Positions 14,626-23,158 of a stretch of 29,118 nt of DNA are shown here, one piece after another. Within the stretch, counting starts at the first letter, position 1. Each line of letters starts with the position of its first letter. This DNA is from JBOHSA01 sp050732995. GTDB taxonomy: Bacteria; Gemmatimonadota; Gemmatimonadetes; Gemmatimonadales; GWC2-71-9. The notes below the pieces were generated by a model. The model did not search any database. It worked only from the letters and a program-made list of their open reading frames with translations, and was not told where the DNA came from. The DNA lies in contig JBOHSA010000024.1 of the NCBI GenBank assembly GCA_050732995.1, positions 1 to 29,118 of the forward strand, written 5' to 3'. Made by a program: the position numbers and the translations under genes.

Positions 14626-16740
14626 CTATTTCACCAGCTCGAGGACGATCGGCGTGCCGACCGGCTCGAACCGGACGATGCGACGGGGTGTCTCCGTCGT
14701 CACATGGATCACGAGCGGCGCCTGGCCGCCCGCGATGTCCAGCCGGTACGCTTGGAACGTTCCCGCCGGCACTGTGACGCTCTCCGGGCCGCCCACTTTC
14801 ACGGTGAAGATCCGGCTCACGCCCTCGCCCGACGCGAACACGTTCAGGTTGATGGTCTTGCCCGGCTCGAGCGGGAGCGCGGCCAGGACCAAGGCCAAGG
14901 CGTTGTCGTCGTAGGTGCCTGGCGCCACGGTGGTGTCCACGGTGAAGGAGCGCGCCGTCCCGCCGGCCTGCGGCTGGGTGACCGCTCCCTTCACGCGGCC
15001 GCCCCCGTAGATCAGATGCGCCTCGATCTTTTGTCCTTGGGCGCTGCCGGTCTGGTCCATGGCCCGCATCGACAGGTCCGCCGGGTCGAGCACCGCAGTG
15101 CTCTGCTGCTGCACGAACGCGCCGATGTTCGAGCGCTCGATGTACACCAGCGAATCGGGCGTCACCCGGATGGCGTTGATCTGGACGCCGAGGGCGTTGC
15201 CCTGGACCATGATGCGGAAGCTGTCCGTGCGGCTGACGATCTGGGACCGATCGAGCACGGGCATGCCCGCGGTGGGCCGGAGGTCGGCCGGCGTCATGGG
15301 CTGACCGTCCACGTTCATCAGGTGCACGGGCGCGAGCGTGGCGAGCCGATCGTACAGCCGCTCCGCATCGCCGACGACGACGATCGTCAGCGCCTGGCGG
15401 CGGTAGGTGCGTGCCGCCGCCGCCCGCGCCCGCGCCGCCGTGACGGCGTTGAGCCGTTCGCGATACAAGCGCAGGTACTCGGGTCCCAGGCCCAGCAGCC
15501 GCCCGGTCGCGACCTGGCGGGCGATTTGCGCCGGCGTTTCGATGGTCAGCGGGAAGACGCCGATGAGGAACCCCTTGGCGTTCGCGAGCTCTGCGGCCGG
15601 CACCGCCTCGGTGCGCATGCGCTCGATTTGGCGCAAGAGCTCGGCTAAGGCGCTGTCGGCCACCTCGGTCCGCACCTCGGCCGTCGCCTGCCAATGGCCC
15701 AGACCGCGGAGCCGCTCCAGTTGCGCGTAAGCGCCGTAGGTCCAGCTCTTCTGCTCCCGCAGAATCTGGAACAGGCGGGCGTCCGCGCCGCCCCCCAGCA
15801 CGTGCGTCGCGACTCGGGCGGCATAGTAGCCGGTGTCGCGCGGCAGCATGGTCGTATTCCCGAGCACGACGCTCGCCTGCACCGACCCGGGCCGGTGCAC
15901 GAGCAGGATGTCGGTCGCCCGCTTGACGGGGACCGCGGGGGCCACCGGCGCGGCGCCCGGGGCGCCGGCCCAGCGGGCGAAGTGCGTGCGAATCAGGGCC
16001 TGCACCTGGGGCAGCGTCACGTCGCCCGCCACCACGAGCAGCGCCCCGACGGGGCGTAACCGCTCGCGCCCGAACCGAACGACGTCGTCCCGGGTGATGG
16101 CGCGGTAGCTCGCGGCGCTGGTCCGGCGCCCGTAGGGGTGTCGCCCGTAGATCTCCGCCGCGAACCGGCGTTGGGCCACTGCCTCGGGCTGCGAGAGCTC
16201 GAGCTGCAGCGCCGACAGGTACCGGGTGCGCGCGAGCTCCAGCTCGCTCTCGGGCCAGGTCGAACGCTGGACCACGTCGCCCAGCAGAGTGAAGGCGAGG
16301 TCCGCGTTGGCCGCGAGGACGCTCACCGACACGGTGAGGAAATCGGCGCCGGCGGAGGCGCTCAAGGCGCCTCCCGCGCCCTCGATCGCGGCGGCGAGCT
16401 GCTCGGCCGAGCGCGTCGGCGTCCCTTTGGTCAGGAGCTCCGCCGCGATGGCGGCGAGCCCCTCTTTGCCGGCTGGGTCGAGCGCAGCGCCGGCACGGAA
16501 ACTGAGGCTCACCGACAGCACCGGCTGCTCGTGGTGCTCCACCACGATCAGGTCGGCGCCGTTCGGGAGCGTGCTCTCCCGATACGGGGGGAACCGCGCC
16601 GGCGCGAGCGGCGCCGGGGCCGGCGGGCGGGAGGGGAACGAGTCCTGGGCGCTCACGCGGTCCGGCAGCAAGGCGGTCAAAACCATCGCCGCCACCACCG
16701 CAGGGACCGCTCGACTGCCCGACGGCCTGACCGGCTTCAT
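14626..16740 (-). CDS. Non-catalytic M16 peptidase-like protein fused to a DUF3108-like domain
   Basis: A 704-residue exported protein (signal peptide about residues 1-31, ending VSAQ). Residues 50-480 form two M16 halves: STLPNGADLIVVEHHEQPVLSVSLSFRAGA, then the second half with RLFQILREQKSWTYGAYA (323-340), which keeps the substrate-binding Arg and Tyr. The zinc motif HxxEH is missing: the position reads GLAAIAAEL (94-102). It should act as the inactive partner of the M16 protease encoded upstream, as in alpha/beta processing-peptidase pairs. Residues about 490-704 are a separate beta-rich domain ending PAGTFQAYRLDIAGG...PRRIVRFEPVGTPIVLELV, closely resembling the C-terminus of the stand-alone protein at 18155-18898. 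The start overlaps the previous gene by 4 bases (ATGA). Confidence 0.88.
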   Translation of the reverse strand: MKPVRPSGSRAVPAVVAAMVLTALLPDRVSAQDSFPSRPPAPAPLAPARFPPYRESTLPNGADLIVVEHHEQPVLSVSLSFRAGAALDPAGKEGLAAIAAELLTKGTPTRSAEQLAAAIEGAGGALSASAGADFLTVSVSVLAANADLAFTLLGDVVQRSTWPESELELARTRYLSALQLELSQPEAVAQRRFAAEIYGRHPYGRRTSAASYRAITRDDVVRFGRERLRPVGALLVVAGDVTLPQVQALIRTHFARWAGAPGAAPVAPAVPVKRATDILLVHRPGSVQASVVLGNTTMLPRDTGYYAARVATHVLGGGADARLFQILREQKSWTYGAYAQLERLRGLGHWQATAEVRTEVADSALAELLRQIERMRTEAVPAAELANAKGFLIGVFPLTIETPAQIARQVATGRLLGLGPEYLRLYRERLNAVTAARARAAAARTYRRQALTIVVVGDAERLYDRLATLAPVHLMNVDGQPMTPADLRPTAGMPVLDRSQIVSRTDSFRIMVQGNALGVQINAIRVTPDSLVYIERSNIGAFVQQQSTAVLDPADLSMRAMDQTGSAQGQKIEAHLIYGGGRVKGAVTQPQAGGTARSFTVDTTVAPGTYDDNALALVLAALPLEPGKTINLNVFASGEGVSRIFTVKVGGPESVTVPAGTFQAYRLDIAGGQAPLVIHVTTETPRRIVRFEPVGTPIVLELVK

Positions 16741-18110
16741 TGTCCACCTCCCGGCCGCACGATGACCCGCAGCGCGTTCTCCGGGGCCAGGTACGTAGCC
16801 GCCACCCGCCGGACGTCTTCCGCCGTCACAGCGAGGAACCGGTCGAGATCCGTGTTGATCTCCCCCAGCCCGTCGTGGAACATGAAATAGTGGTGCAGCT
16901 CCTCCGCCTTGCTGATCGTGGTCTCCCGGTTGTTGGTCAACCCGCCGCGTAGCACGTTCTTGGCTTTTTCCAGCTCCTCCGGCGTGATGCCGTGGCGGCG
17001 GACGCTGTCCACCTGCGCGGCGATCAGGCTGTCCATCCGCAGCACGTCGACGCCCTGGTTGGCGACCCCGAGCACCACGACGGCCCCCGGTCCCCGGCGC
17101 GACCCGAACGGGTTCATCGCCAGCTGGGTCCCGACGGCAGCCTGCGCGCGGCGGACGACGCCGACGTTCAGGCGCGAGCTTTCCCCCTGGCCCAGGATCA
17201 CGTTCAGCAGCTCGAGCGCGTGGGTGTCGGCGTGGTTGTGTGGCGGCACCCGGTAGAACCGGAGCGCGGCGGGGAGAGTGGCGAGGCGGTCCTGCAACTC
17301 GCGGGTGGTGGGGCCCGGAGAGAGGCGGTACTGGCACGCCACGGACGGCGGCGCGTCCCGGCGCGGGATCGCGCCGAAGTACTGGCCCACCAATCGGCGC
17401 AGGTCCGTCGGTACGAAGTCTCCGACGACGACCAGCACGGCGTTGTTGGGCACGTAGTAGGTGTCGAAGAACGCCTGCACGTCCGGCAGCTTCGCCGCGT
17501 TCAGGTCGTCCATCGAGCCGATCACGGTGTGGGCGTAGGCGAAGCACGCGGTGCTGTCGAATGCCCACGTCAGGCCGTCGATGAAGGCGACGGAGTAGGG
17601 CTGGTTATCGATCCGGAGGCGGCGCTCTTCCTTCACCGTCTCCCGCTGATTCTCGAAGTTCTCTTGTGTGATGGCGAGCGAGCGCATCCGGTCCGCCTCG
17701 AGCCAGAGCGCCAGGTTGAGCCGGTTCGACGGGACGGTCTGGTAGTAGTTCGTCCGGTCTTCCGCCGTGCTGCCGTTGACGTCGCCGCCCGCCCGCTCGA
17801 CGAGCTTCATGTGCTCGGTCTTGCCGACGTGCGCGGAGCCCTGGAACATCATGTGCTCGAACAGGTGCGCGAAGCCCGACCGGCCCGGCCGCTCGTCGCG
17901 CGAGCCCACGTGGTACCACACGTCCACCGAGACGATCGGCGTCGAATGGTCCTCCGAGTAGACCACCCGGAGCCCGTTGGCCAGACTGAACGTGTCGTAG
18001 GCGATGCGGCCCCCTGCCCCCCCTCCCCCCCGCCCGCCCTGCGCGGACAGCGGGCGAGCGGTGAGCGCGAGCAGGCCGAGGGTCGCGAGAGTCAGACATT
18101 TGAGGGTCAT
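16737..18110 (-). CDS. M16 family zinc metallopeptidase (catalytic partner)
   Basis: A 457-residue exported peptidase. The signal peptide MTLKCLTLATLGLLALTARPLSAQ is followed by a Gly-rich linker (25-34). The inverted zinc motif HLFEH is at 82-86, with the downstream Glu in VKEERR (161/162). Other family marks are GLRVVYSEDHSTPIVSVDVWYHVGSRDE and GDFVPTDLRRLVGQYFG. It carries only the standard two M16 domains of a half-enzyme and should pair with the inactive M16 protein encoded directly downstream. ATG 18110 is preferred because AAAGG lies 5 bases upstream and it gives a normal signal peptide. ATG 18122, or 18158 (which overlaps the upstream stop as ATGA), are alternatives that add 4 or 16 residues. 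Confidence 0.92.
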   Translation of the reverse strand: MTLKCLTLATLGLLALTARPLSAQGGRGGGGAGGRIAYDTFSLANGLRVVYSEDHSTPIVSVDVWYHVGSRDERPGRSGFAHLFEHMMFQGSAHVGKTEHMKLVERAGGDVNGSTAEDRTNYYQTVPSNRLNLALWLEADRMRSLAITQENFENQRETVKEERRLRIDNQPYSVAFIDGLTWAFDSTACFAYAHTVIGSMDDLNAAKLPDVQAFFDTYYVPNNAVLVVVGDFVPTDLRRLVGQYFGAIPRRDAPPSVACQYRLSPGPTTRELQDRLATLPAALRFYRVPPHNHADTHALELLNVILGQGESSRLNVGVVRRAQAAVGTQLAMNPFGSRRGPGAVVVLGVANQGVDVLRMDSLIAAQVDSVRRHGITPEELEKAKNVLRGGLTNNRETTISKAEELHHYFMFHDGLGEINTDLDRFLAVTAEDVRRVAATYLAPENALRVIVRPGGGQ

Positions 18111-18154
18111 GGGACCTTTCATGCGAGCACGGTTGGGTTCGGGCATGGATCGGC

Positions 18155-18898
18155 TCATCGCGCCGGTGAACGGATCACTGGGCCGCTCGCGACGAGCTCG
18201 GAAACGAGGGGCTGGCCGAGGACCTCGAGCTTCACGATCCGCCGGGGGGCGGCCCGGGTCACGTACACTCGGCCTCCCGACACGCGCAGGGGCAGGACAT
18301 CGAACCGGCCGGCCGGAAGCTCCAGGGTGACCGGGGGCTCGGCGACGAGCGTCAGGGTGCGGAGCGAGTCTCCGAGTTCGTCGAAGGCGTTGATGGTCAG
18401 GGAGTCGCCGGGCAGCGCGTTGGTCACCGCGGCCGCGATGAACCCGTAGCGCGACCAGACGGCGCCCCGGGGCAGCTTCCCGGAGACCGGGATGATCCGC
18501 ACGTCGCCGCTCCGGCGCTCCACGCGCCGGCGTCCCTCGATCGCGCTGCGCTTGACGTCCAGATCGTGCTCGACGGCCGCGGTGTCGCTCGCGGGATTGC
18601 CGAACTCCAGGCGCTGGAATGACGCCACGGGCTCGCCGGTCAGGCGGTCCATCACCACGCGGCTGCGCTCCCGGAACGCCGTCCCCAGCCGGACCTCTTC
18701 GGTGAACACGATCTCCTGGCCGGTTTCCCGCGACACGATTTCGTACTGGTAGACAACGTAGCCGGCTTCGCGGCCCCCGATCCGGTACACGAACGAGTCT
18801 CGGGTCTCGGGGATTGCCGTCAGGTCGAACCGCAGCGGCTTCGCCGGGACGGTCTGGGCGGCGGCGCTACCCGCCAGGAGGAAACAGAGCCAGCGCAT
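18155..18898 (-). CDS. Secreted DUF3108-like protein
   Basis: A 247-residue protein with a short signal peptide (MRWLCFLLAGSAAAQ) and a beta-rich body: SFVYRIGGREAGYVVYQYEIVSR resembles the opening of DUF3108-type periplasmic domains (a G-x-x-x-G turn after a first strand). The ending VTLELPAGRFDVLPLRVSGG...APRRIVKLEVLGQPLVSELV aligns by eye with the last ~50 residues of the M16 fusion protein, so the two are probably paralogous domains. Function unknown; DUF3108-like folds are inferred to bind lipids or cell-envelope ligands. The start lies inside the end of the upstream amidohydrolase gene (32-base overlap). Confidence 0.78.
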   Translation of the reverse strand: MRWLCFLLAGSAAAQTVPAKPLRFDLTAIPETRDSFVYRIGGREAGYVVYQYEIVSRETGQEIVFTEEVRLGTAFRERSRVVMDRLTGEPVASFQRLEFGNPASDTAAVEHDLDVKRSAIEGRRRVERRSGDVRIIPVSGKLPRGAVWSRYGFIAAAVTNALPGDSLTINAFDELGDSLRTLTLVAEPPVTLELPAGRFDVLPLRVSGGRVYVTRAAPRRIVKLEVLGQPLVSELVASGPVIRSPAR

Positions 18899-19724
18899 TG
18901 GTCTCGAGGATCGCCTTTCGGTGGGCGTCGCTGAGCGGCAACGTCAGGAACTGGTCGATGTTCTGCCGCAGGTCCTTCACGCCGGGGCTGGGCCAGTCGG
19001 TGCCCCAGAGCACGCGGTCCGCGATCTCCGGCAGGCGGGGAAAGTACTCCAGCAGCTTGGCGGGCGGAATCCCGGAGATGTCGAGCCACACGTTGGGGTG
19101 CCGTCGCAGAATGAAGAACGCCTCGTCCATGTACAGCGGTCGCCCCCCGTGCGCCATGACGAGCCGCAGGTCGGGAAAGTCGATCGCGACGTCGTCCAGC
19201 TCCAACGGGTTGCCGTACTTGGACCGCGCGCCGGGAAAGATGGACGTTCCGGTATGCACCATCACCGGCAGGGCCCGCTGCTCGCAGCGGCGGTAGATCG
19301 CCCGCAGGGCCTCGAGCCCCTCGGTGTAGGCGTTCGCCGGGTAGACCTGGTGCGGCGGATGGATCTTGAGGAGCCGCGCCCCCAGATCGACCAGCCGGTC
19401 CACGTCGCCCGCGGGATCCTCGGTGAAACGGGCGTGCACGCCACCGTACGGGAGGAGCCGCTCGGGGTTCGCGCGGGCGTAGTGCACGGCGTAGTCGTTG
19501 GTCGCGTTCGTGAAGCCCATCACGTCCGGGCTGGGGTAGTTCACGAGACCGACCCGCCACACCCCCGAGCGGTCCATGATCTCGAGCAGCGCCCGCGGGT
19601 CGTCCATGACGGTCAGCAGGAATTGCCAGTGGTCCTCTTTGCCGCGGCGCATCGCCTCCTGCACCTGGGGCTTGAGCTCCCGCCACGGCTGGATGTGGAT
19701 GTGGACGTCGGTGATGCGGGTCAA
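18867..19724 (-). CDS. Amidohydrolase-2 family (TIM-barrel) metal-dependent hydrolase
   Basis: A 285-residue cytoplasmic protein with no signal peptide. Ligands of the ACMSD/amidohydrolase-2 family are visible: DVHIH (H8, H10), KIHPPHQVYP, VMVHTGTS, VMAHGGRPLYMDEA and the terminal Asp in GTDWPSPGVKDLRQ. Members decarboxylate or hydrolyse small cyclic or aromatic acids. Placement directly behind a 3-hydroxyacyl-CoA dehydrogenase in a CoA-thioester cluster suggests a step in the same catabolic route, but the substrate cannot be named. The start is TTG at 19724, overlapping the upstream stop as TTGA; no other start precedes the DVHIH motif. Confidence 0.88.
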   Translation of the reverse strand: MTRITDVHIHIQPWRELKPQVQEAMRRGKEDHWQFLLTVMDDPRALLEIMDRSGVWRVGLVNYPSPDVMGFTNATNDYAVHYARANPERLLPYGGVHARFTEDPAGDVDRLVDLGARLLKIHPPHQVYPANAYTEGLEALRAIYRRCEQRALPVMVHTGTSIFPGARSKYGNPLELDDVAIDFPDLRLVMAHGGRPLYMDEAFFILRRHPNVWLDISGIPPAKLLEYFPRLPEIADRVLWGTDWPSPGVKDLRQNIDQFLTLPLSDAHRKAILETNALALFPPGG

Positions 19725-20590
19725 TCGCTCCAGGTGTAGAACCCCTTTCCCGTCTTCTTGCCCAGCTCGCCGCGCGCGACCTTGTCCCGCAGGATCGGCG
19801 GCGGCGCGTACTGCGGCAGCTTGAGCTGCTGGTAGAGATACTCCGCGATGGCGAGCCGGACGTCGAGCCCGACCAGATCGCTCACTTTGAGCGGGCCCAT
19901 GGGGTGGTTGTAGCCCAGCTCCATCGCCTTGTCGATGTCCTCCGCGCTCGCGACGCCGCCCGCGAGCATCCGCATCGCCTCGAGTCCCAGCAGCACGCCC
20001 AGGCGGCTCGAGGCGAACCCGGGCGAGTCCTTCACGACGATCGGCTCCTTGCCCAGCAGCCGGGCGAAGCCGAGCGCGCGCTCGCGTGTCGCCGGCTCCG
20101 TGTCGGCGTGCGTCACGACCTCGACAAGCCGCATAATGTGCACGGGGTTGAAGAAGTGCAGCCCGATCAGCCGCCCCGGCTCCTGGAGCACCCCCGCGAT
20201 GCTCGCGATGGACAAGGATGACGTGTTGGTGGCGAGCAGAGCGGTGGGCGAGGCGGCGCGCTCGATCGCCCGAAACAGCTGTTGCTTCGCGGCCAGCTCC
20301 TCGAGGATCGCCTCGATCACCACCTCCGCGTGCTCGACCGCCGCCGGCAGCGAGGCCTCGAGCCGGAGGCGCGTGAGGATCCCCGCCCGGTCCGCCTCGG
20401 CGATCTTGCCGCGCTTGACCCCGCCGGCGAGCAGGTCGGCGATCCGCGCAAGTGCCTGGGGTAGAACGTCGGCCCGGCTGTCGGTCAGGGTCACCGTGCA
20501 GCCGGTGAGGGCCGCCGCGTAGGCGATCCCGTGCCCCATCGTGCCGGCGCCGACGACGGTGACGCGGACGGACGGCGTCGGATCGCTCAT
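19721..20590 (-). CDS. 3-hydroxyacyl-CoA dehydrogenase (PaaH/Hbd type)
   Basis: A 289-residue enzyme oxidising 3-hydroxyacyl-CoA to 3-oxoacyl-CoA with NAD+. The Rossmann motif GAGTMG is at 14-19. NTSSLSIASIA and LHFFNPVHIMRLVEVV carry the catalytic His145 and Glu157. The C-terminal helical domain has KDSPGFASSRLG and MELGYNHPMGPLKVSDLVGLD. Its single-domain length matches Hbd/PaaH rather than the fused FadB. In this operon it would act between hydratase and thiolase, as PaaH does in phenylacetate degradation. The ATG overlaps the upstream stop as ATGA. Confidence 0.93.
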   Translation of the reverse strand: MSDPTPSVRVTVVGAGTMGHGIAYAAALTGCTVTLTDSRADVLPQALARIADLLAGGVKRGKIAEADRAGILTRLRLEASLPAAVEHAEVVIEAILEELAAKQQLFRAIERAASPTALLATNTSSLSIASIAGVLQEPGRLIGLHFFNPVHIMRLVEVVTHADTEPATRERALGFARLLGKEPIVVKDSPGFASSRLGVLLGLEAMRMLAGGVASAEDIDKAMELGYNHPMGPLKVSDLVGLDVRLAIAEYLYQQLKLPQYAPPPILRDKVARGELGKKTGKGFYTWSD

Positions 20591-21288
20591 GGCGCGAAAG
20601 AATCGACCGCCCGGCGGCCGATATCGGGCAGGTTGGTCACGAGGCCGTCCACGCCCAGAGCGAGGAACCGCCGCATCTCTTCCGGGCGGTCCACGGTCCA
20701 GACCATGACGCGCCCTTCCGCGCCGTGCACGGTGCGGACCAGCGGTTCGTCGAGCACGCTCCGCTCCTGCCACAGCACGGCGGCGCCGGCGTCCGCCATC
20801 GCGGCGAGCGGGCGCAGCAGATAGGAGGAGGAAAGCACCCCGCGGGGCAGCGCGGGGCGCTTCTCGCCCAGCCGGCGGATGATGCGGTGATCGAAGCTGT
20901 GCACCGTGTAGCCCGCCGGGTTGGGCCCCCGGTCGAACGCCGCGAACAGCACGTCGTCGAACCGGGGCGCGAGCGATTTGACCTCGACGAAGACCTGGAG
21001 CTTGCGTCCCACCGCCGCGAGGGCCTCCTCGAGCAGGGGCACCGGCTCGCCGTTCGCGAGGTGGTGCGATTGGATCTGGGCGCGCGTGGCGTGCGCGATG
21101 TGGTGGACCCCGTCGACCGTCTCGTCGTGATGGACCACGAGGGCGCCGTCGGCCGTGGCATGCACGTCCAACTCCACCGCGTCCGCGCCCGCGGGGCCGG
21201 CGGCGCGAAACGCGGCGAGGGAGTTCTCCACTTCGTATCCCGAGGCGCCGCGATGCGCGATGACGAGGGCCCTGCCGCCCGCGGTCAC
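20587..21288 (-). CDS. Glycerophosphodiester phosphodiesterase
   Basis: A 233-residue GDPD-family TIM barrel that cleaves glycerophosphodiesters to glycerol-3-phosphate and an alcohol, using a divalent metal. Conserved elements are LVIAHRGASGYEVENSLAAF (H12, R13), AVELDVHATADG (E39, D41), VVHHDET (H54) and, at the C-terminus, VMVWTVDRPEEMRRFLALGVDGLVTNLPD. There is no signal peptide, so it is cytoplasmic. The GTG start at 21288 overlaps the upstream stop (GTGA). Its presence between a diiron oxygenase-like gene and a beta-oxidation gene is unexpected; a role in the pathway is not evident and it may simply be operon cargo. Confidence 0.9.
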   Translation of the reverse strand: MTAGGRALVIAHRGASGYEVENSLAAFRAAGPAGADAVELDVHATADGALVVHHDETVDGVHHIAHATRAQIQSHHLANGEPVPLLEEALAAVGRKLQVFVEVKSLAPRFDDVLFAAFDRGPNPAGYTVHSFDHRIIRRLGEKRPALPRGVLSSSYLLRPLAAMADAGAAVLWQERSVLDEPLVRTVHGAEGRVMVWTVDRPEEMRRFLALGVDGLVTNLPDIGRRAVDSFAP

Positions 21289-22406
21289 GCCTGGAGGCTG
21301 TCCGCCTTCTTCGCCTCGATCCAGCCCGGCTCCTTCTCCAGTCCGCGCACGAACTGCACGTCCTCCGCGCGCGGCAGCACGGACGCCAGATAGGCCGTGT
21401 ACTTCTCGGCCTCGAGCGGCTCGCCCTCGACGGTGAAGAACTGATGGGCGTAGGTGCCGATCTTCCGGTTGAACTTGATGCTCGGCACCTGCAGCTGCCG
21501 CTCCCGCTCGGAGATGAACATGTTGAGCCGCTCCACCAACTTCAGGATCTCCTGGCGATACAGCTCGCGCGCGTACTCGTTGAGCTTCGCCTTGTCGGGC
21601 TCGACCTGGTTTTCCCGCTCGTCGTAGCGCCCCTTCAGGCCCCAGACGTAGGCCCAGTGGGCCGAGGAGGAGTTGTCCGTGCCGAACAGGTCGAACGCCG
21701 TGGGGATCCACTTGTAGAAGAAGCGCTGGATCACCTCGGGCGGCATCTTGTCCGCCTTGACGATCCGCAGGAGGCCGTTGTTCCCCGTCCCGAGATGATA
21801 GGACTCCTCCTTGAGCATCGGTCCCATTGACCGCGAGAGCGGGTCGAATGCCGAGACCGACAGCATCTTCAGCTGGAACTTCCCGTCGCGGTCGATGAAC
21901 TGGGTGTAGGTGAAGAAGTCCAGCCAATTGTTGACGATCTCATTGAAGGAGCCGAGCAGCCGCTCGCCTTCATCGGCGCGGCGCTCCAGCAGCTTGGCCG
22001 CCTCCCGCTTGCCCTCGTCCCCAAAATGCGTGCACAGGAGGTACGACATCTGCCAGCCGTGGCGCATCTCCTCGGTCATGACGCGCATCAAGGACAGCAG
22101 GTCGTAGTCGCTCGGCGCATGCTGCAGCAGGGTGCGCTGCTGCTCCACCGAAGCGAATTCCGTGTCTCCCTGGTACACGATCAGGTTCAGCAAAGCATCG
22201 CGGATGCGCTGGTCCGGGATGTGCATCACGCTGGGCCACTTGCGCTGGCCCCTGTAATGCCCGAACTCGATGTGGGGCACTTCCGGCTCGCCGAACTTGG
22301 CGTCGAAGGCGAAGGTGCGCAGCTCGCCCTGGGGCAGGCCGATGGAGTCCTGCCAGTAGCGGAAGTAATCAATCCAGTCGTCGAAGTTGCCCAGCTTCCG
22401 GACCAT
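21285..22406 (-). CDS. BoxB/PaaA-like diiron aromatic acyl-CoA epoxidase component
   Basis: A 373-residue ferritin-like protein of the phenylacetate-catabolism superfamily. Candidate iron ligands are E83 (DTEFASVE), E113/H116 (TEEMRH), D172 (FIDRDGK) and E201/H204 (KEESYH). The segment YLLCTHFGDEGKREAAKLLERR...LLGSFNE...WLDFFTYTQFIDRDGKFQLKMLSVSAFDPLSR is much closer by eye to benzoyl-CoA 2,3-epoxidase BoxB than to PaaA. It is, however, about 100 residues shorter than BoxB (about 473). BoxB and PaaA use O2 and a reductase to epoxidise the ring of aromatic CoA thioesters. No BoxA or PaaE-type reductase and no PaaBCD lie in the window. ATG 22406 overlaps the upstream stop (TGATG). Substrate unknown. 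Confidence 0.82.
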   Translation of the reverse strand: MVRKLGNFDDWIDYFRYWQDSIGLPQGELRTFAFDAKFGEPEVPHIEFGHYRGQRKWPSVMHIPDQRIRDALLNLIVYQGDTEFASVEQQRTLLQHAPSDYDLLSLMRVMTEEMRHGWQMSYLLCTHFGDEGKREAAKLLERRADEGERLLGSFNEIVNNWLDFFTYTQFIDRDGKFQLKMLSVSAFDPLSRSMGPMLKEESYHLGTGNNGLLRIVKADKMPPEVIQRFFYKWIPTAFDLFGTDNSSSAHWAYVWGLKGRYDERENQVEPDKAKLNEYARELYRQEILKLVERLNMFISERERQLQVPSIKFNRKIGTYAHQFFTVEGEPLEAEKYTAYLASVLPRAEDVQFVRGLEKEPGWIEAKKADSLQA

Positions 22407-23158
22407 CAGCGGCTCCGCGTGAGGGACTGGCCGATGCGCTCGCGCGCCTCGGGGGTGGCGAAGAGCTCGGTCTGCTGCGCGATCTCGAGATCGAGCATGT
22501 CGGGCAGCGTCCGGCGCTCGCTGGCGTACAGCGCTTCCTTGGCCCGCCGCAGGGCGAGGGGCGGGAAGGAGGCCCACAGCTCGGCCAGCGCCCGGGCCTC
22601 GGCCGGCAGCCGGTCGTGGGGCACGACGCGATCGAACAACCCAAGGGCCACCGCCTCGGCCGCGGGCACCATGCGCGCGCTCCAGGTGAGCTCCAGAGCC
22701 TTGGCGATTCCCACCAGGCGCGGCAGCCAGAAGCTCCCGCCCCAGTCGAGCGTGAGACCGAGGCGGTGGAACACCTGGCCGATCACGGCCTGGTCGGAGG
22801 CGATGCGGTAGTCGCACGCCAGGGCCAGATTGGCCCCGCCCCCAACCGCCGCGCCGTTCACGACGGCCAACACGGGCTTCGGGGCGGCGCGGATTGCGAG
22901 CGCGACATCCTTCCCCGCGGCGACCAGCGCCGCGCCCTCATCCGCCAGCACGGCCAGGTCGGCACCGGCGCAAAAGCCCTTGCCGGACCCGGTGAGCATG
23001 ATGACGCGCACGGCGTCCGATCCCGCGAGCATCCGGAGGGCCTCGAGCAGATCCGCGCACGTCTCGGCATCGAACGCGTTGCGCTTCTCGGGCCGGTTGA
23101 GCGTGACGGTGCCGATCCCGCCCGCGATCTCCACCAGGGCCCGCTCGTACGCCGCCAT
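22406..23158 (-). CDS. Enoyl-CoA hydratase/isomerase, PaaG-like
   Basis: A 250-residue crotonase-fold protein. The oxyanion-hole segments are GFCAGADLA (61-69) and NGAAVGGGANLALACDYRIA (101-120). The two glutamates of classical hydratases are replaced (N110, H131). An Asp is retained at 138 in LGLTLDWGGSFWLPRLVG, as in PaaG and enoyl-CoA isomerases that use Asp as base. This favours isomerisation, such as epoxide to oxepin-CoA or double-bond shift, over hydration. Its stop overlaps the start of the diiron protein gene, fitting the epoxidase-isomerase succession of the Paa pathway. ATG 23158 overlaps the thiolase stop (TGATG). Confidence 0.88.
   Translation of the reverse strand: MAAYERALVEIAGGIGTVTLNRPEKRNAFDAETCADLLEALRMLAGSDAVRVIMLTGSGKGFCAGADLAVLADEGAALVAAGKDVALAIRAAPKPVLAVVNGAAVGGGANLALACDYRIASDQAVIGQVFHRLGLTLDWGGSFWLPRLVGIAKALELTWSARMVPAAEAVALGLFDRVVPHDRLPAEARALAELWASFPPLALRRAKEALYASERRTLPDMLDLEIAQQTELFATPEARERIGQSLTRSR

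Noticed and set aside
16992..18449. Long 485-residue open frame antisense to the M16 peptidase gene
   Set aside because: It lacks family features, is rich in Arg/His/Val as expected for a high-GC shadow frame, and lies opposite a clear metallopeptidase.
21285..22406. Calling the diiron protein paaA or boxB outright
   Set aside because: Local sequence resembles BoxB, but the length is about 100 residues short and the partner genes of both pathways are missing, so no symbol is justified.
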